Shown here: piece by piece, positions 44,721-54,042 of the stretch | How positions within the stretch are numbered: the stretch's first letter is position 1 | Layout: each line of letters begins with the position of its first letter | NCBI RefSeq assembly: GCF_001310775.1 | Contig: NZ_BAZI01000001.1 | Span: 1-54,484 of the forward strand | Length of the DNA: 54,484 bases | Direction of reading: 5' to 3' | Source of the DNA: Stenotrophomonas pictorum JCM 9942 | GTDB taxonomy: Bacteria > Pseudomonadota > Gammaproteobacteria > Xanthomonadales > Xanthomonadaceae | Notes under the pieces: generated by a model | Told to the model about the DNA's origin: nothing | The model's database searches: none | The model's input: only the letters and a program-made list of their open reading frames with translations | Program-made: the position numbers and the translations under genes

Positions 44721-44794
44721 GGCGGATGCACTTGAGTCGAAAGAAGGGGCGGCGGGGAACGTTGGTTCCTCGCGGAACGCTCCCCAGCGCCCTG

Positions 44795-44822
44795 ATATCG
44801 GCAGGGCGCCGGGTTTCTGCAG
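44795..44822 (-). promoter_or_regulatory. FliA (sigma-28) type promoter of MCP3
   Basis: On the minus strand: -35 ACTGCA/TGCAG (44822-44817), 14 nt, then GCCGATAT (44802-44795). The -10 is consensus and the -35 is degenerate. The intergenic stretch 44721-45021 otherwise holds only this and the MCP4 terminator. Confidence 0.65.
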
Positions 44823-44990
44823 TGATATCCACCGTGCTGGCGTTCTGCGCGCGGTTCTCAGCCACTTTCTTACGCGAGGTTCCTGTCCTGGCTGATCCGG
44901 TTGGAGCAAGGCTGGCTGCTGCGGGGTCAGTTCCTTGTTGGTTTCCCGATATCGGTTGCAACGAGGACCATCACGCTCAGCAAAGACCCA

Positions 44991-45011
44991 AGCCCCCCGT
45001 CTGGCGGGGCT
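44991..45011 (-). terminator. Terminator of MCP4
   Basis: Stem AGCCCC/GGGGCT, extendable through CC/GG, followed on the minus strand by TTGGGTCTTTG. It lies 11 bp past the corrected stop of MCP4, which supports that corrected stop. Confidence 0.65.
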
Positions 45012-45021
45012 ACGGTGTCGT

Positions 45022-47273
45022 TCAGAACTCCTGCCAGTTGCCGGCGTCGATCATTGCCTGCTCTGCGCGCACGGTTTTGCGAAGTGCTGGCTTGATCGGA
45101 GCTCTGGTTGTCGCGCGGGATGCTTTTGCCGTCAGCTTGCTACCTGCTGGTGCTATTCCATTCGTGGCATGACGCTGTCGAGCCGGAACAGCGCGACCGT
45201 CTGGCTCAGGGCGCTGGCCTGTTCTTCCATCGCGCGGGCGGCGGCGGTGGCTTCTTCCACCAGCGCGGCGTTCTGCTGGGTGCTTTCATCCATCTGCATC
45301 ACGGTCTGGCTGACCTGCTCGATGCCGGCCGACTGCTCCTGCGAGGCGGCGGAGATCTCGGCCATGATGTCGGTCACGCGTTGTACGCTGCCGACGATTT
45401 CACCCATCGTGGTGCCGGCCTGGTGCACCAGTGCGGAGCCTTCGGACACTTTCTCCACCGAGTCATCGATCAGGGTCTTGATCTCCTTGGCGGCCGCGGC
45501 CGAACGCTGTGCCAAGGTGCGCACTTCCGAGGCGACCACGGCGAAACCGCGGCCCTGTTCGCCAGCACGCGCCGCTTCCACCGCGGCGTTGAGCGCCAGG
45601 ATGTTGGTCTGGAAAGCGATGCCGTCGATCACCGTGATGATGTCGGCGATCTTCTTCGACGACTGCTCGATCGCGGTCATGGTGGTGACCATCTGCAGGG
45701 CGACTTCACCCCCCTGGGACGCGATGGTATGCGCGCCGATCGCCAGCTGGTTGGCCTGACGGGCATGCTCGGCGTTCTGGCGGACGGTGGAGGTCAGTTC
45801 CTCCATCGAGGCGGCGGTTTCCTCCAGATTGGCGGCCTGCTGCTCGGTACGCTGCGACAGGTCCTGGTTGCCGGTGGCGATCTCGCTGGCGGCGAGGTTG
45901 ATGCTGCCTGCGGCTCCCTGGATACGGCTGACGATATCGGTCAGTTTTTCCACTGTGATATTGGCGTCGTCGCGCATCTGCGCGAATACCCCTTGGAAAT
46001 CCCCCTGCATGCGCTGGGTCAGGTCGCCTTCGGCAATGGCCTGCAGCAGCACCGACAGGGAGTGCAGGTTGGCATCGGAGCGGGCCATCAGCTGGTTCAG
46101 GTCCGACACCATGTCGCGGAAGCCGAACTGGAAGCGCGATTCGTCGCCGCGTGCGGAGAAATCGCCGCGCACCGCCGCCTGGCTCAAGGTGCCGATCTCG
46201 TTGCTGATGGCCAGCAGGTTGGCCTTGACCGTATCCATGGTCTGGGTGAGCACCGCCTTCTCGCCGGGCAAGCGCAGGAAGTTTTCGCTCAGGTCGCCAA
46301 TGGCATAGCGCCCCATCAGCGCGCTGACCGCGTTGGCCGCATCGATATGACTGCCGACCAGGGCGTTGAGTTCGGCCACCATCAGCCCGTAGTCGCCGGG
46401 GAAACGGTTGTGGTCGATGCGGAAGCTGATCTGGCCCTCGTCGTGAAGTGTGGCCATCTCGCGCTGGGCGGTGATGACCGCGCGCAACTGGTTCTGCATC
46501 TCGTCCATGCTCTGCAGCAGCTGGCCGGATTCATCGCGGGCCTCAATCAGGATCCGGTTGTCGAGCTGGCCGCGGGCGATGGCGTGTGCGACCTGGCTGG
46601 CATTGCGCAGTGGACTGACGATGGAGCGGGCGATTGCCCAACCCAGCAGTACGGCCAGCAGTACCAGTGCCGTCATCACGACCAGCGTGACAATCACGGT
46701 GTTGCGATAGATGGCGCTGGTCTCATCGATCTGCTGGTTGAGATGCTTGATGTTGTAGTCCGACAGCTCCTTGACCGCACCGAACAGGGCGTAGCGCGCC
46801 GGATTCGACTCTGTGGTCGAGATCAGTTCCGCCGCATCATGGTCGCGCTCATCCAAGGCCGCAGCCAGACGTTCATGGGCAGCGAAATAGGCTACCCGTG
46901 CGGCGATGACGCGGTCGTAGATCGCACGCTCGTTGGTACTGGATTCGCTGGGAATCGCGTCATAGGCCTTCTCGGCGTTCTCGATGACGCTGCGGGCGCT
47001 GGCCAGTTGCGCGATGAAACGGTCGGCCTCCTGCGGATCGTTCCTGCGGGCGATGCGGGCCAGCTCGAAGGTGCGGAACTCGCCCAGCGAGGCGCGCATT
47101 TCGCCCAGATGTTCCACCGCCGGCATCCAGTTGTCGCGGATCGCCTCCAGCTGCGTGTTCAGTGCGGACAGGCGCATCAAAGACAACACGCCCAGGGCGA
47201 TGGTCATCAGCGTCGTTACGGTGAATGCCACTGCCAGCTTTCGGGCAATGGGAAGGTCAAGGAACCACTTCAT
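45022..47273 (-). CDS. Methyl-accepting chemotaxis protein 4: 4-helix-bundle sensor, HAMP array (one-base frameshift near 45156-45165)
   Basis: A receptor of 750 aa. TM1 is near residues 10-31, a periplasmic 4-helix bundle with [20 protein letters not shown] follows, TM2 is near 190-212, then HAMP, a HAMP-like array ([33 protein letters not shown]) and the signalling domain. As it stands the frame ends early at a TAG (45153-45155) after DSVMPRME. Shifting one base there continues as [20 protein letters not shown] and ends GNWQEF at 45022. A tail pentapeptide of the same type as in the sister receptors, and a terminator right behind it, show that this is the true C terminus. It has its own FliA-type promoter. 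Confidence 0.9.
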
Positions 47274-47350
47274 GGGAATCGGGTGCTCGTATCGGAACAG
47301 GGGAGGGGGCCGAGGCTGCTGGGGAGGCGGCTTCGTCGTTGCCTGGACTG

Positions 47351-47378
47351 ATAGCGACTTGGGACGGTGTCGCTTGAG
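47351..47378 (-). promoter_or_regulatory. FliA (sigma-28) type promoter of MCP4
   Basis: On the minus strand: CTCAAG (47378-47373), 14 nt, GTCGCTAT (47358-47351). The -35 is consensus TCAAG and the -10 differs at two or three positions. Confidence 0.6.
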
Positions 47379-47471
47379 TAAAAGACGCTTTTGGATGGTC
47401 CGAAATGTCTATGCAAAATAATCACTTGCGTGAATGCGCGGCGACATGAGGGGCCTGTTTCTGAAGTAAAA

Positions 47472-47497
47472 AGCCCCCGCCCGAAGGGGCGAGGGCT
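47472..47497 (-). terminator. Terminator of MCP5
   Basis: An 11-bp stem AGCCCTCGCCC/GGGCGGGGGCT with one G-U pair and a 4-nt loop, followed on the minus strand by TTTTTA. It lies 32 bp past the stop. Confidence 0.9.
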
Positions 47498-47528
47498 GCA
47501 AGCGCGACGAACACGGCTGCGGCGGGTT

Positions 47529-49769
47529 TCAGAATTCCTGCCAGCTGTCCTCGTTGCTGGAGGGAAGCGGGAGTGGACGTGTATTGGCGGTCATCGCGCG
47601 CGGCTGCCGTGCCGGTTTCAGTGCGGGAATCGCCGGGGCACGGTGCACGTGTGCCATCGCCGCGGGGGCAGCGGTGGCATCCAAACGGAATACCGCCACA
47701 GCAGCGGCCAGCAACCGGGCCTGTTCCTCCATCGCGCGCGCGGCGGCGGTGGCTTCCTCCACCAGCGCGGCGTTCTGCTGGGTGGTTTCGTCCATCTGCA
47801 TCACCGTCTGGTTGACCTGCTCGATGCCTGCGCTTTGCTCCTGCGAGGCGGCGGAAATCTCGGCCATGATGTCGGTCACGCGCTGCACCGAAGAGACGAT
47901 CTCGCCCATGGTGGTGCCGGCCTGGCGGACGAGCTTGCTGCCGCCGGTCACATTCTGCACAGATGCATCGATCAGCTCCTTGATCTCCTTGGCAGCCGCG
48001 GCCGAACGCTGGGCCAGGGTACGCACTTCACTGGCGACCACGGCGAAACCGCGGCCCTGTTCGCCGGCGCGCGCCGCTTCCACCGCCGCGTTGAGCGCCA
48101 GGATGTTGGTCTGGAAGGCGATGCCATCGATCACCGAGATGATGTCGGCGATCTTCTTCGATGAACCCTCGATGGCATCCATCGTGGCCACCACCTGGCC
48201 GACCACTTCACCGCCCTGTGAGGCGACGGTGTGCGCGCCGATGGCCAGCTGGTTGGCCTGGCGGGCCGATTCGGCGTTCTGGCGCACGGTGGAGGTCAAC
48301 TCCTCCATCGAGGCGGCGGTTTCCTCCAGGTTGGCGGCCTGTTGCTCGGTCCGCTGCGACAGGTCCTGGTTGCCGGTGGCGATCTCGCCGGCGGCCTGGT
48401 TGATGCTCGATGCCGCGTGCTGGATGCGGCCGACAATGCCGGTCAACTGCGAGACCGTGGCATTGGCGTCGTCGCGCATGGTGGCGAACACACCATGGAA
48501 TTGGCCGTGCATCCGCGCGCTCAGGTCGCCACTGGCGATGGCCTGCAGCAGTCGGGAGACTTCCAGCAGGTTGTCATCGGTGGTTTCCATCAGGCTGTTC
48601 AGGCCGGCCACCATGTCACGGAAATCGTGCTGGTAGGCGTCCAGATCGCCGCGCTGTTTGAAGTCGCCGACGGCCGCGGCCGAGGCCAGGCGCTTGATCT
48701 CGCTGTTGATGGCGGCCAGGTTCTGCTTGATCGTCGCCATGGTGTCGGTGATGACACGCTTCTCGCCTGGCAACACCGGCATATCCGGCGTCAGGTCGCC
48801 GATGGCATAGCGCTGGACGATCCCGATGGCCTGCATTTTCACGTTGATATGGTTGGTGACCAGATTGTTGGTCTCGGCCACCATCACCCTGTAGTCGCCA
48901 GGGAAGGCATCGGCGTCGATGCGGTAGCTGATGCTGCCGCCATCGTGCTGGCGTGACATTTCAACCTGTGCATCGATCACCGCCCGCAGCTGGGCCTGCA
49001 TGCGCTGCATCGCGCTGAGCAGCTTGCCCACTTCGTCCTGCCGCGAGCTGTCGATGCTTCCTTCGAGTTTGCCGGCGGCCACATCGTTGGCGACGCGGAC
49101 GGCATCACCCAGGGGCCGTACGATGGCACGCACAATCAGCATGCCCAACCCGGCTGACAACAGTGCCAGTGCAATGATCGACAGCACGATGGCCATGCTG
49201 CTACGGCTGTGGCTGCGGTTGGCGTTGGCGATCTGGCTGTCGAGGGTGGCGACGCTGTACTCGTTCAAGGCCTTCAAGGCATCGAACAGTACCCGGCGTT
49301 TGGGGCGGGACTGCTCGTCGGAGACCGCCTGCGCGCTGACCGGATCACCGCTGGCCAGGGCCTGTTCGATCAGGCGGTGCGCGGCGAAATAGTCTTCCAG
49401 CGCGGAAGCGACCTTGGCGTACAGGGCTTTTTCCTGGCTGTCGCTGTGGAGCGCTTCATAGCGGGTCTTGAGTTTGGCGACAGCATCTTCGATCTCGGAC
49501 ATGCGGCGGTCGTAGTCGGCGACCGCCTCGGGCTCGTTCAGACGGGTGAGCTGGGCGATCTCGAAGGTGCGGTACTCGCCCAGCTGGGAGCGGATTTCGC
49601 CCATGTATTGCACCGACGGCATGTCGCGGTTGCTGACGGCTTGCAGCTGGTTGTTGGCGGCATCCAGTCGCAACAGGGCAAAACCGCCCAGCACAATGGT
49701 GGTCAGTGTTGTCAGCGTGAATGCGATCGCAAGTTTCCGTGCGATCGTGAGGTTGCGAAAGAACTCCAT
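47529..49769 (-). CDS. Methyl-accepting chemotaxis protein 5: 4-helix-bundle sensor, HAMP array
   Basis: A 746-aa receptor, intact. The start [20 protein letters not shown] at 49769 has GGAGAG 8 bp upstream; the extension to 49832 is rejected. TM1 is near 12-33, the periplasmic 4-helix bundle includes [22 protein letters not shown]2 is near 190-212, then HAMP and the HAMP-like array ([32 protein letters not shown]). The signalling domain has the [20 protein letters not shown] tip. It ends DSWQEF. The N-terminal half is clearly closer to MCP4, while the array resembles MCP1, pointing to module exchange. Terminator behind it, FliA-like promoter ahead. Confidence 0.95.
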   Translation of the reverse strand: MEFFRNLTIARKLAIAFTLTTLTTIVLGGFALLRLDAANNQLQAVSNRDMPSVQYMGEIRSQLGEYRTFEIAQLTRLNEPEAVADYDRRMSEIEDAVAKLKTRYEALHSDSQEKALYAKVASALEDYFAAHRLIEQALASGDPVSAQAVSDEQSRPKRRVLFDALKALNEYSVATLDSQIANANRSHSRSSMAIVLSIIALALLSAGLGMLIVRAIVRPLGDAVRVANDVAAGKLEGSIDSSRQDEVGKLLSAMQRMQAQLRAVIDAQVEMSRQHDGGSISYRIDADAFPGDYRVMVAETNNLVTNHINVKMQAIGIVQRYAIGDLTPDMPVLPGEKRVITDTMATIKQNLAAINSEIKRLASAAAVGDFKQRGDLDAYQHDFRDMVAGLNSLMETTDDNLLEVSRLLQAIASGDLSARMHGQFHGVFATMRDDANATVSQLTGIVGRIQHAASSINQAAGEIATGNQDLSQRTEQQAANLEETAASMEELTSTVRQNAESARQANQLAIGAHTVASQGGEVVGQVVATMDAIEGSSKKIADIISVIDGIAFQTNILALNAAVEAARAGEQGRGFAVVASEVRTLAQRSAAAAKEIKELIDASVQNVTGGSKLVRQAGTTMGEIVSSVQRVTDIMAEISAASQEQSAGIEQVNQTVMQMDETTQQNAALVEEATAAARAMEEQARLLAAAVAVFRLDATAAPAAMAHVHRAPAIPALKPARQPRAMTANTRPLPLPSSNEDSWQEF

Positions 49770-49894
49770 TACAGACTCTCCGAATCGACTACAGGTAGGG
49801 CATGCCCGCCAGAAGCGCCAGATCGGGCACAACGGGGGAGAGAAAAGGTGTTCGAAAGCGCGTTCTTTGCCCGGTGGCAGCCGGGCTGATACGG

Positions 49895-49922
49895 GTAGCG
49901 GCGCGCGCGGAATTTCCTGAAG
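49895..49922 (-). promoter_or_regulatory. FliA (sigma-28) like promoter of MCP5
   Basis: On the minus strand: CTTCAG (49922-49917), 14 nt, GCCGCTAC (49902-49895). The -10 is good and the -35 deviates. Position and spacing fit the other promoters of the island. Confidence 0.55.
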
Positions 49923-50005
49923 TGCGGCCGCGAAAGGGCGTTGCGAAGGCGCCGGCTGCCGCCCAGGACCGCGCGGTGGCGCGGCGGTCAGGGTTTTTGC
50001 GGTGG

Positions 50006-51176
50006 TCAGAAATGCAGCTGTGCGCGCAGGCTCAGCAGATGCGGGTCGACGTGGGACCCAGCCCGCCGGGCGTCGGCACGGACGTAGTTGCCCTGGAACT
50101 TCAGGTTCGGCCCCAGGTACCAGTTGGCACCCAGCGTCCAGCTTCTGGCGCGACCGCCGGCGATGCCGGCGTCGTCCAGATCAAGGTGATCGCGGCGCAG
50201 CAGCAGTTCGACTGCGCCATGGCGATGGCCCGGTTTGGGGTTGCCGACATTGCCGGCGGAGTACGGACGGGATTCGCCGGTCACCAGCCAGCTGGCGCTG
50301 GCATAGCCGCCATACCCGCGGTAGTCCGGAAGGCCGCTGCCGCGCCGGGCCGTCTGTTGCTGGTATTCGCCCTGCAGCGACCACGGCCCGTTGATCCACA
50401 GCGCTTCAATCCCCCGACGCTGCAATTGCTGGATGTCCCGCAGTGCCCGAGTCGACCAGCCGGTCGGTGGTCAGCGCTGAACCGGCACGCGCCCGCCAAC
50501 GGGCGGTGGGTGCGCGGTACTGGTCGCGTCCGTCGACTTCGCCTTCCGGGGATTCCTTCGAGGCGGACACGCCCAGGTGGAGAACGTTTCCCGATGCCTT
50601 CCAGGGTGTCCATGCCAACCGCGCCGCAGCGGTGTCGCCCCGGTTGTTGCCCTGCAGATCGGAGCCGAAGTAGTACCCGGCGTTGAGGATGTACAGAGGC
50701 TGCTCGTATGCCCAGTCCACACCGGTGCGGCGGCTTTCATAGAACGCCTGGGTCGGCAGCGAGGCTTCGATGTAGCTGCCGGCACGTGATGCGGTCGCCC
50801 CCTCGAATCCCACTGCCATCTTGCTCTGGCCCAGACGCAGTTTGCCCAGGTCCCGACCGAACAGTGCCTTGGTCTCCAGGCGCAGCGCCACATCCAGCCA
50901 GGTCTTTGACTGGAAGTCGTAGCCGACAGTGACGTCATAGCGGCCGGCGCGCTTGTAGCCGATGCCGAACTCCTTTCGGCGCCAACCGGTGTCGTCATGC
51001 AGCACGGCACCGGCATGTCCGCTTCCCGAGAAATCGGCGGCGTCGTAGGCGACGTTGCCGGTCAGCGTCAGCTCGTCGCCGCTGGCGGTTTTCAGCCGGG
51101 GGGGCCATGTCTGGGTCTGGGCCGCGGCGGGCAGGGTCACGCACAACAGCAGGCAGGGCAGGGCGATACGTTTCAT
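50006..51176 (-). CDS. Phosphate-selective porin O/P family outer-membrane protein (one-base frame change near 50437-50446)
   Basis: An outer-membrane porin of about 389 aa. Signal peptide [20 protein letters not shown]; the mature part alternates beta strands and has OprO/OprP-type motifs: [39 protein letters not shown] and [14 protein letters not shown]. The C terminus ends LRAQLHF with the terminal Phe typical of BAM substrates. The two halves are in different frames; removing one base near GGCACTGCGGGACATCC joins LVDSGT to [20 protein letters not shown]. The family conducts anions such as phosphate or polyphosphate. It lies between cheA and MCP5 on the same strand. No sigma-28 promoter is visible in front of it; the cheA terminator occupies that space. 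Confidence 0.82.
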
Positions 51177-51209
51177 GCGGATCCACGGCAGGGAAAATGC
51201 ACAAGAAGA

Positions 51210-51237
51210 AGCGCCATGACCGGAAGATCATGGCGCT
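51210..51237 (-). terminator. Terminator of cheA
   Basis: A perfect 10-bp stem AGCGCCATGA/TCATGGCGCT with an 8-nt loop, followed on the minus strand by TTCTTCTTG. It lies between cheA and the porin gene. Confidence 0.75.
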
Positions 51238-51267
51238 GCGGATGGAACGGGGATGATCAGCCGTGGC

Positions 51268-53235
51268 TCAGGCGGCTTGCTGCATGCGCAGCGAGCGGAC
51301 CAGTCCGCCGATATCGACAATCAACGCCACGCGTCCATCGCCGAGGATGGTGGCGCCGGAGACGCCGGCGATGCGGCGATAGTTGTTCTCGATGTTCTTG
51401 ACCACCACCTGTTGCTGGCCGACCAGTTCATCCACTTCCAGTGCGATCTTCTGGCCATCGCCCTCGACCACGACCACCAGCGGATCGGCATTGGTCCGGC
51501 CGCTGTAGCCATAGTGCTCACTCAGCGACAGGATTGGCAGGTACTCGCCCCGCACGCGCAGCACACGGCCTTCGCCGGCCATGGTGCGGATGTCATCGGC
51601 CTGGGGCTGCAGCGCTTCGAGCACGTAGGCCAGTGGCAGGATCAGGGTTTCACCGGCCACCGACACGGTCATGCCGTCGAGGATGGCCAGGGTCAGCGGC
51701 AGCCGGATCAGCACACGGGTGCCGGCGCCGGTATTGCTTTCCAGCTGCACTTCGCCGCCCAGCGCCTGGATATTGCGGCGGACCACGTCCATGCCCACAC
51801 CGCGTCCGGACAGCTCGGTCACCGCATCGGCGGTGGAGAAGCCGGGCTGGAAGATCAGATCCCAGACCTGCGGATCGGTCGGGTTGTCGGGCACGTTGAG
51901 GCCGCGCTCGTAGGCTTTTTCCAGAATCTTGGCGCGGTTCAGGCCGCGGCCGTCGTCGCTGACTTCGATCACGATATGGCCGCCCTGATGCGAGGCCGCC
52001 AGGGTGATCGTGCCGGTCTCGTCCTTGCCGGCGGCGCGACGCACGTCGGGCATTTCCAGACCATGGTCGATCGAGTTGCGCACCAGATGGACCAGCGGAT
52101 CGGCGATCTTCTCGATCAGCCCCTTGTCCAGTTCGGTGCCTTCGCCGATCGTGCGCAGGCGGACCTGCTTGCCCAGTCGCGAGGACAGGTCACGGACCAG
52201 TCGCGGGAAGCGGCGGAACACGGCGTCCACCGGCAGCATACGCACGCTGATGACGGCTTCCTGCAGGTCGCGGGTGTTGCGTTCGAGCAGGTCCAGCCCG
52301 GCGAACAGCTGTTCGGCGTGGACCGGATCCAGGCCGCCGGACACCTGCTTGAGCATGGCCTGGGTGATGACCAGCTCGCCGACCAGGTTGATCAGCGCAT
52401 CGACCTTGTCCACGCTGACACGGATCGAGCTTTCGGCTTCGTGGCTGTTGCCGCTGGGGGTGGCCGCGGCGGCCGGTGAACGCGCCGGCTCGGCGACAGC
52501 ACCGTTCTCGGCAGCCGGCATCGCCAGACTCGGCGGTGCGGCCGGACGGATATCCAGCTCGCAGTCGTCCACCACCCAGGCGAAGGTGTCTTCGATCTTG
52601 CTGCGTGGCACCTTGCCGATCAGGCCCAGATCCCAGGCCAGGTAGGCTTCCAGCGGATCGAGCTGGTTGAAGCCGGGCAGGCGCTCCACGCGCGCGGCCA
52701 CCTGCAACGAGCCCAGGGTCTCCAGTTCGCGGATGATGCGCAGCGGGTCGTTGCCGCTCATGAACAGTGACGGCGCCGGGGTGAAGCCGATCTGCCAGCC
52801 GTCCGGGGTTTCGTCTTCGGTTTTGGCGGCGGCCACCGGGGCGGCCTGGCCGGAAAGCACGGCCTGCAGACGGGCAGTCACGGCCTGCACGGCCTGCGGA
52901 TCGGCCGGCTGGCCATGCTCCACTTCCCGCAGCAGCGCGCGCAGCACATCCACCGAGGTCAACATCGCATCGATGGCGGCCGGTTCCAGTGCCCGCTTGC
53001 CGGCACGCAGCTCGTCCAGCAGCGTTTCCAGCACATGGGTCAGATTGGCCATGGCGTCGAAGCCGAACGTCCCGGCGCCCCCTTTGATCGAGTGGGCGGC
53101 GCGGAACACCGAGTTGATGATCTCCGGATCCAGTTGCCCGCCTTCCAGCGCCAGCAGGCCAGCTTCCATTGCGTCCAGTCCTTCGCGGCTTTCTTCGAAG
53201 AAAGTGGCGTGGAAACGTTGCAGGTCCATGCTCAT
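51268..53235 (-). CDS. cheA: CheA, chemotaxis histidine kinase
   Basis: A 655-aa kinase, intact. P1 (HPt) has phospho-His48 in FRAAHSIKGGAGTFGFD. A P2-like region follows (about 145-235, SGNDPLRIIRELETLG). P3 has VGELVITQAMLKQ. The P4 ATPase has LVRNSIDHGLE, SDDGRGLN and ELSGRGVGMDVV. P5, CheW-like, runs from about residue 520 (ILPLAYVLEALQPQ, QQQVVVKNIENNY). It autophosphorylates under receptor control and passes phosphate to CheY and CheB. It is third in the FliA-promoted STAS-cheY-cheA unit and is followed by a terminator. No cheZ is visible in this window. Confidence 0.96.
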   Translation of the reverse strand: MSMDLQRFHATFFEESREGLDAMEAGLLALEGGQLDPEIINSVFRAAHSIKGGAGTFGFDAMANLTHVLETLLDELRAGKRALEPAAIDAMLTSVDVLRALLREVEHGQPADPQAVQAVTARLQAVLSGQAAPVAAAKTEDETPDGWQIGFTPAPSLFMSGNDPLRIIRELETLGSLQVAARVERLPGFNQLDPLEAYLAWDLGLIGKVPRSKIEDTFAWVVDDCELDIRPAAPPSLAMPAAENGAVAEPARSPAAAATPSGNSHEAESSIRVSVDKVDALINLVGELVITQAMLKQVSGGLDPVHAEQLFAGLDLLERNTRDLQEAVISVRMLPVDAVFRRFPRLVRDLSSRLGKQVRLRTIGEGTELDKGLIEKIADPLVHLVRNSIDHGLEMPDVRRAAGKDETGTITLAASHQGGHIVIEVSDDGRGLNRAKILEKAYERGLNVPDNPTDPQVWDLIFQPGFSTADAVTELSGRGVGMDVVRRNIQALGGEVQLESNTGAGTRVLIRLPLTLAILDGMTVSVAGETLILPLAYVLEALQPQADDIRTMAGEGRVLRVRGEYLPILSLSEHYGYSGRTNADPLVVVVEGDGQKIALEVDELVGQQQVVVKNIENNYRRIAGVSGATILGDGRVALIVDIGGLVRSLRMQQAA

Positions 53236-53269
53236 CAGCGGGTTCCGTGGTGGGGGGCGGGGAGGGCGA

Positions 53270-53635
53270 TCAGCCCAGGACTTTCTGGACGGTGGCGACG
53301 AGCTGTTCGGGGTTGAACGGCTTCACCAGCCAGCCGGTAGCGCCGGCGGCCTTGCCTTCGGACTTCTTGTCGGCCGCCGATTCGGTGGTAAGCATCAGCA
53401 TCGGGGTGAACTTGTAGTCGGCCAGCTGGCGCAACTCGCGGATCAGCGAGATGCCGTCCATGTTGGGCATGTTCACGTCGGTCACCACCGCGTTGAAGCG
53501 CTGGCCTTTGGCGCGGCCCAGGGCCACGGCGCCGTCTTCGGCCTCCTCGACGGAATAGCCGGCCGAAGTGAGGGCGAAAGAGACCATCTGGCGCATCGAC
53601 GCCGAATCGTCCACCACCAAGATACGTGCGCTCAT
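53270..53635 (-). CDS. cheY: CheY-type single-domain response regulator
   Basis: A 121-aa receiver domain only. The acidic pocket is DD at 9-10, phospho-Asp53 in AVVTDVNMPNMDG, Thr in MLTTES and Lys in LVKPFNPEQ. It receives phosphate from CheA; in this position next to cheA and a STAS protein it is the Tsr-type CheY found in many gammaproteobacteria. Its start overlaps the STAS gene stop (ATGA), so translation is coupled. No output domain. Confidence 0.93.
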   Translation of the reverse strand: MSARILVVDDSASMRQMVSFALTSAGYSVEEAEDGAVALGRAKGQRFNAVVTDVNMPNMDGISLIRELRQLADYKFTPMLMLTTESAADKKSEGKAAGATGWLVKPFNPEQLVATVQKVLG

Positions 53636-53940
53636 GCGGCGTTCTCCACAGATTTCAGTTGATCAGAGGTTGCTTCCAGCCCGAAGGTCTGGAGGACGCC
53701 GAGCAGTCGCGCGGCGTCGAGGAAGGTGTTGGTGCCGTTGTCGAAGACGGTGCTGTGGCCTGCCTGGCGGCGGGCGATCACAAAGGCGCACAGCACCTGC
53801 ACGGCCGCGGTGTGGATGCGGCCGACCTGGCTGGCATCCACGCGCAGCTCGCCGGTCTGTTCCAGATAGGGGGCAAGCTGTTGTTTCAAATCGCTGCTGG
53901 TCTCGATGCCGAGATCCTGTGCCAGTGCCACTGTGCTCAT
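53632..53940 (-). CDS. STAS-domain protein (anti-anti-sigma-like) of the chemotaxis operon
   Basis: A 102-aa STAS domain: LGIETSSDLKQQLAPYLEQ, GELRVDASQVGRIHTAAVQVLCAFVI, ARLLGVLQTFGL. The usual phosphorylatable Ser/Thr of SpoIIAA-type proteins (DS/DT in the loop after strand 3) is not clearly present; the loop reads DASQVGRIHTAAV, where Thr may take its place. The second ATG of an ATG-ATG pair was chosen because GGAG then has better spacing. It is the first gene after a strong FliA promoter and overlaps cheY. Its function in chemotaxis operons is not established. Confidence 0.85.
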   Translation of the reverse strand: MSTVALAQDLGIETSSDLKQQLAPYLEQTGELRVDASQVGRIHTAAVQVLCAFVIARRQAGHSTVFDNGTNTFLDAARLLGVLQTFGLEATSDQLKSVENAA

Positions 53941-53970
53941 CATTGCTCCGGACGAACGTTACTAGGGCAA

Positions 53971-53998
53971 TTAGCGGCCGCTTCTGGCGCATCTTTAG
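53971..53998 (-). promoter_or_regulatory. FliA (sigma-28) type promoter of STAS-cheY-cheA
   Basis: On the minus strand: CTAAAG (53998-53993), 14 nt, GCCGCTAA (53978-53971). Seven of eight -10 bases agree with GCCGATAA and the -35 is consensus. It lies about 30 bp before the start. Confidence 0.88.
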
Positions 53999-54042
53999 CG
54001 CTGTCGCCGCGCCGGATGGCCGGCAGGGCAGCGGCGCCGGGG

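Noticed and set aside
45108-47351. Open frame of 747 codons on the plus strand opposite MCP4
   Set aside because: Same antisense effect as at MCP1; no start signal and no recognisable domain.
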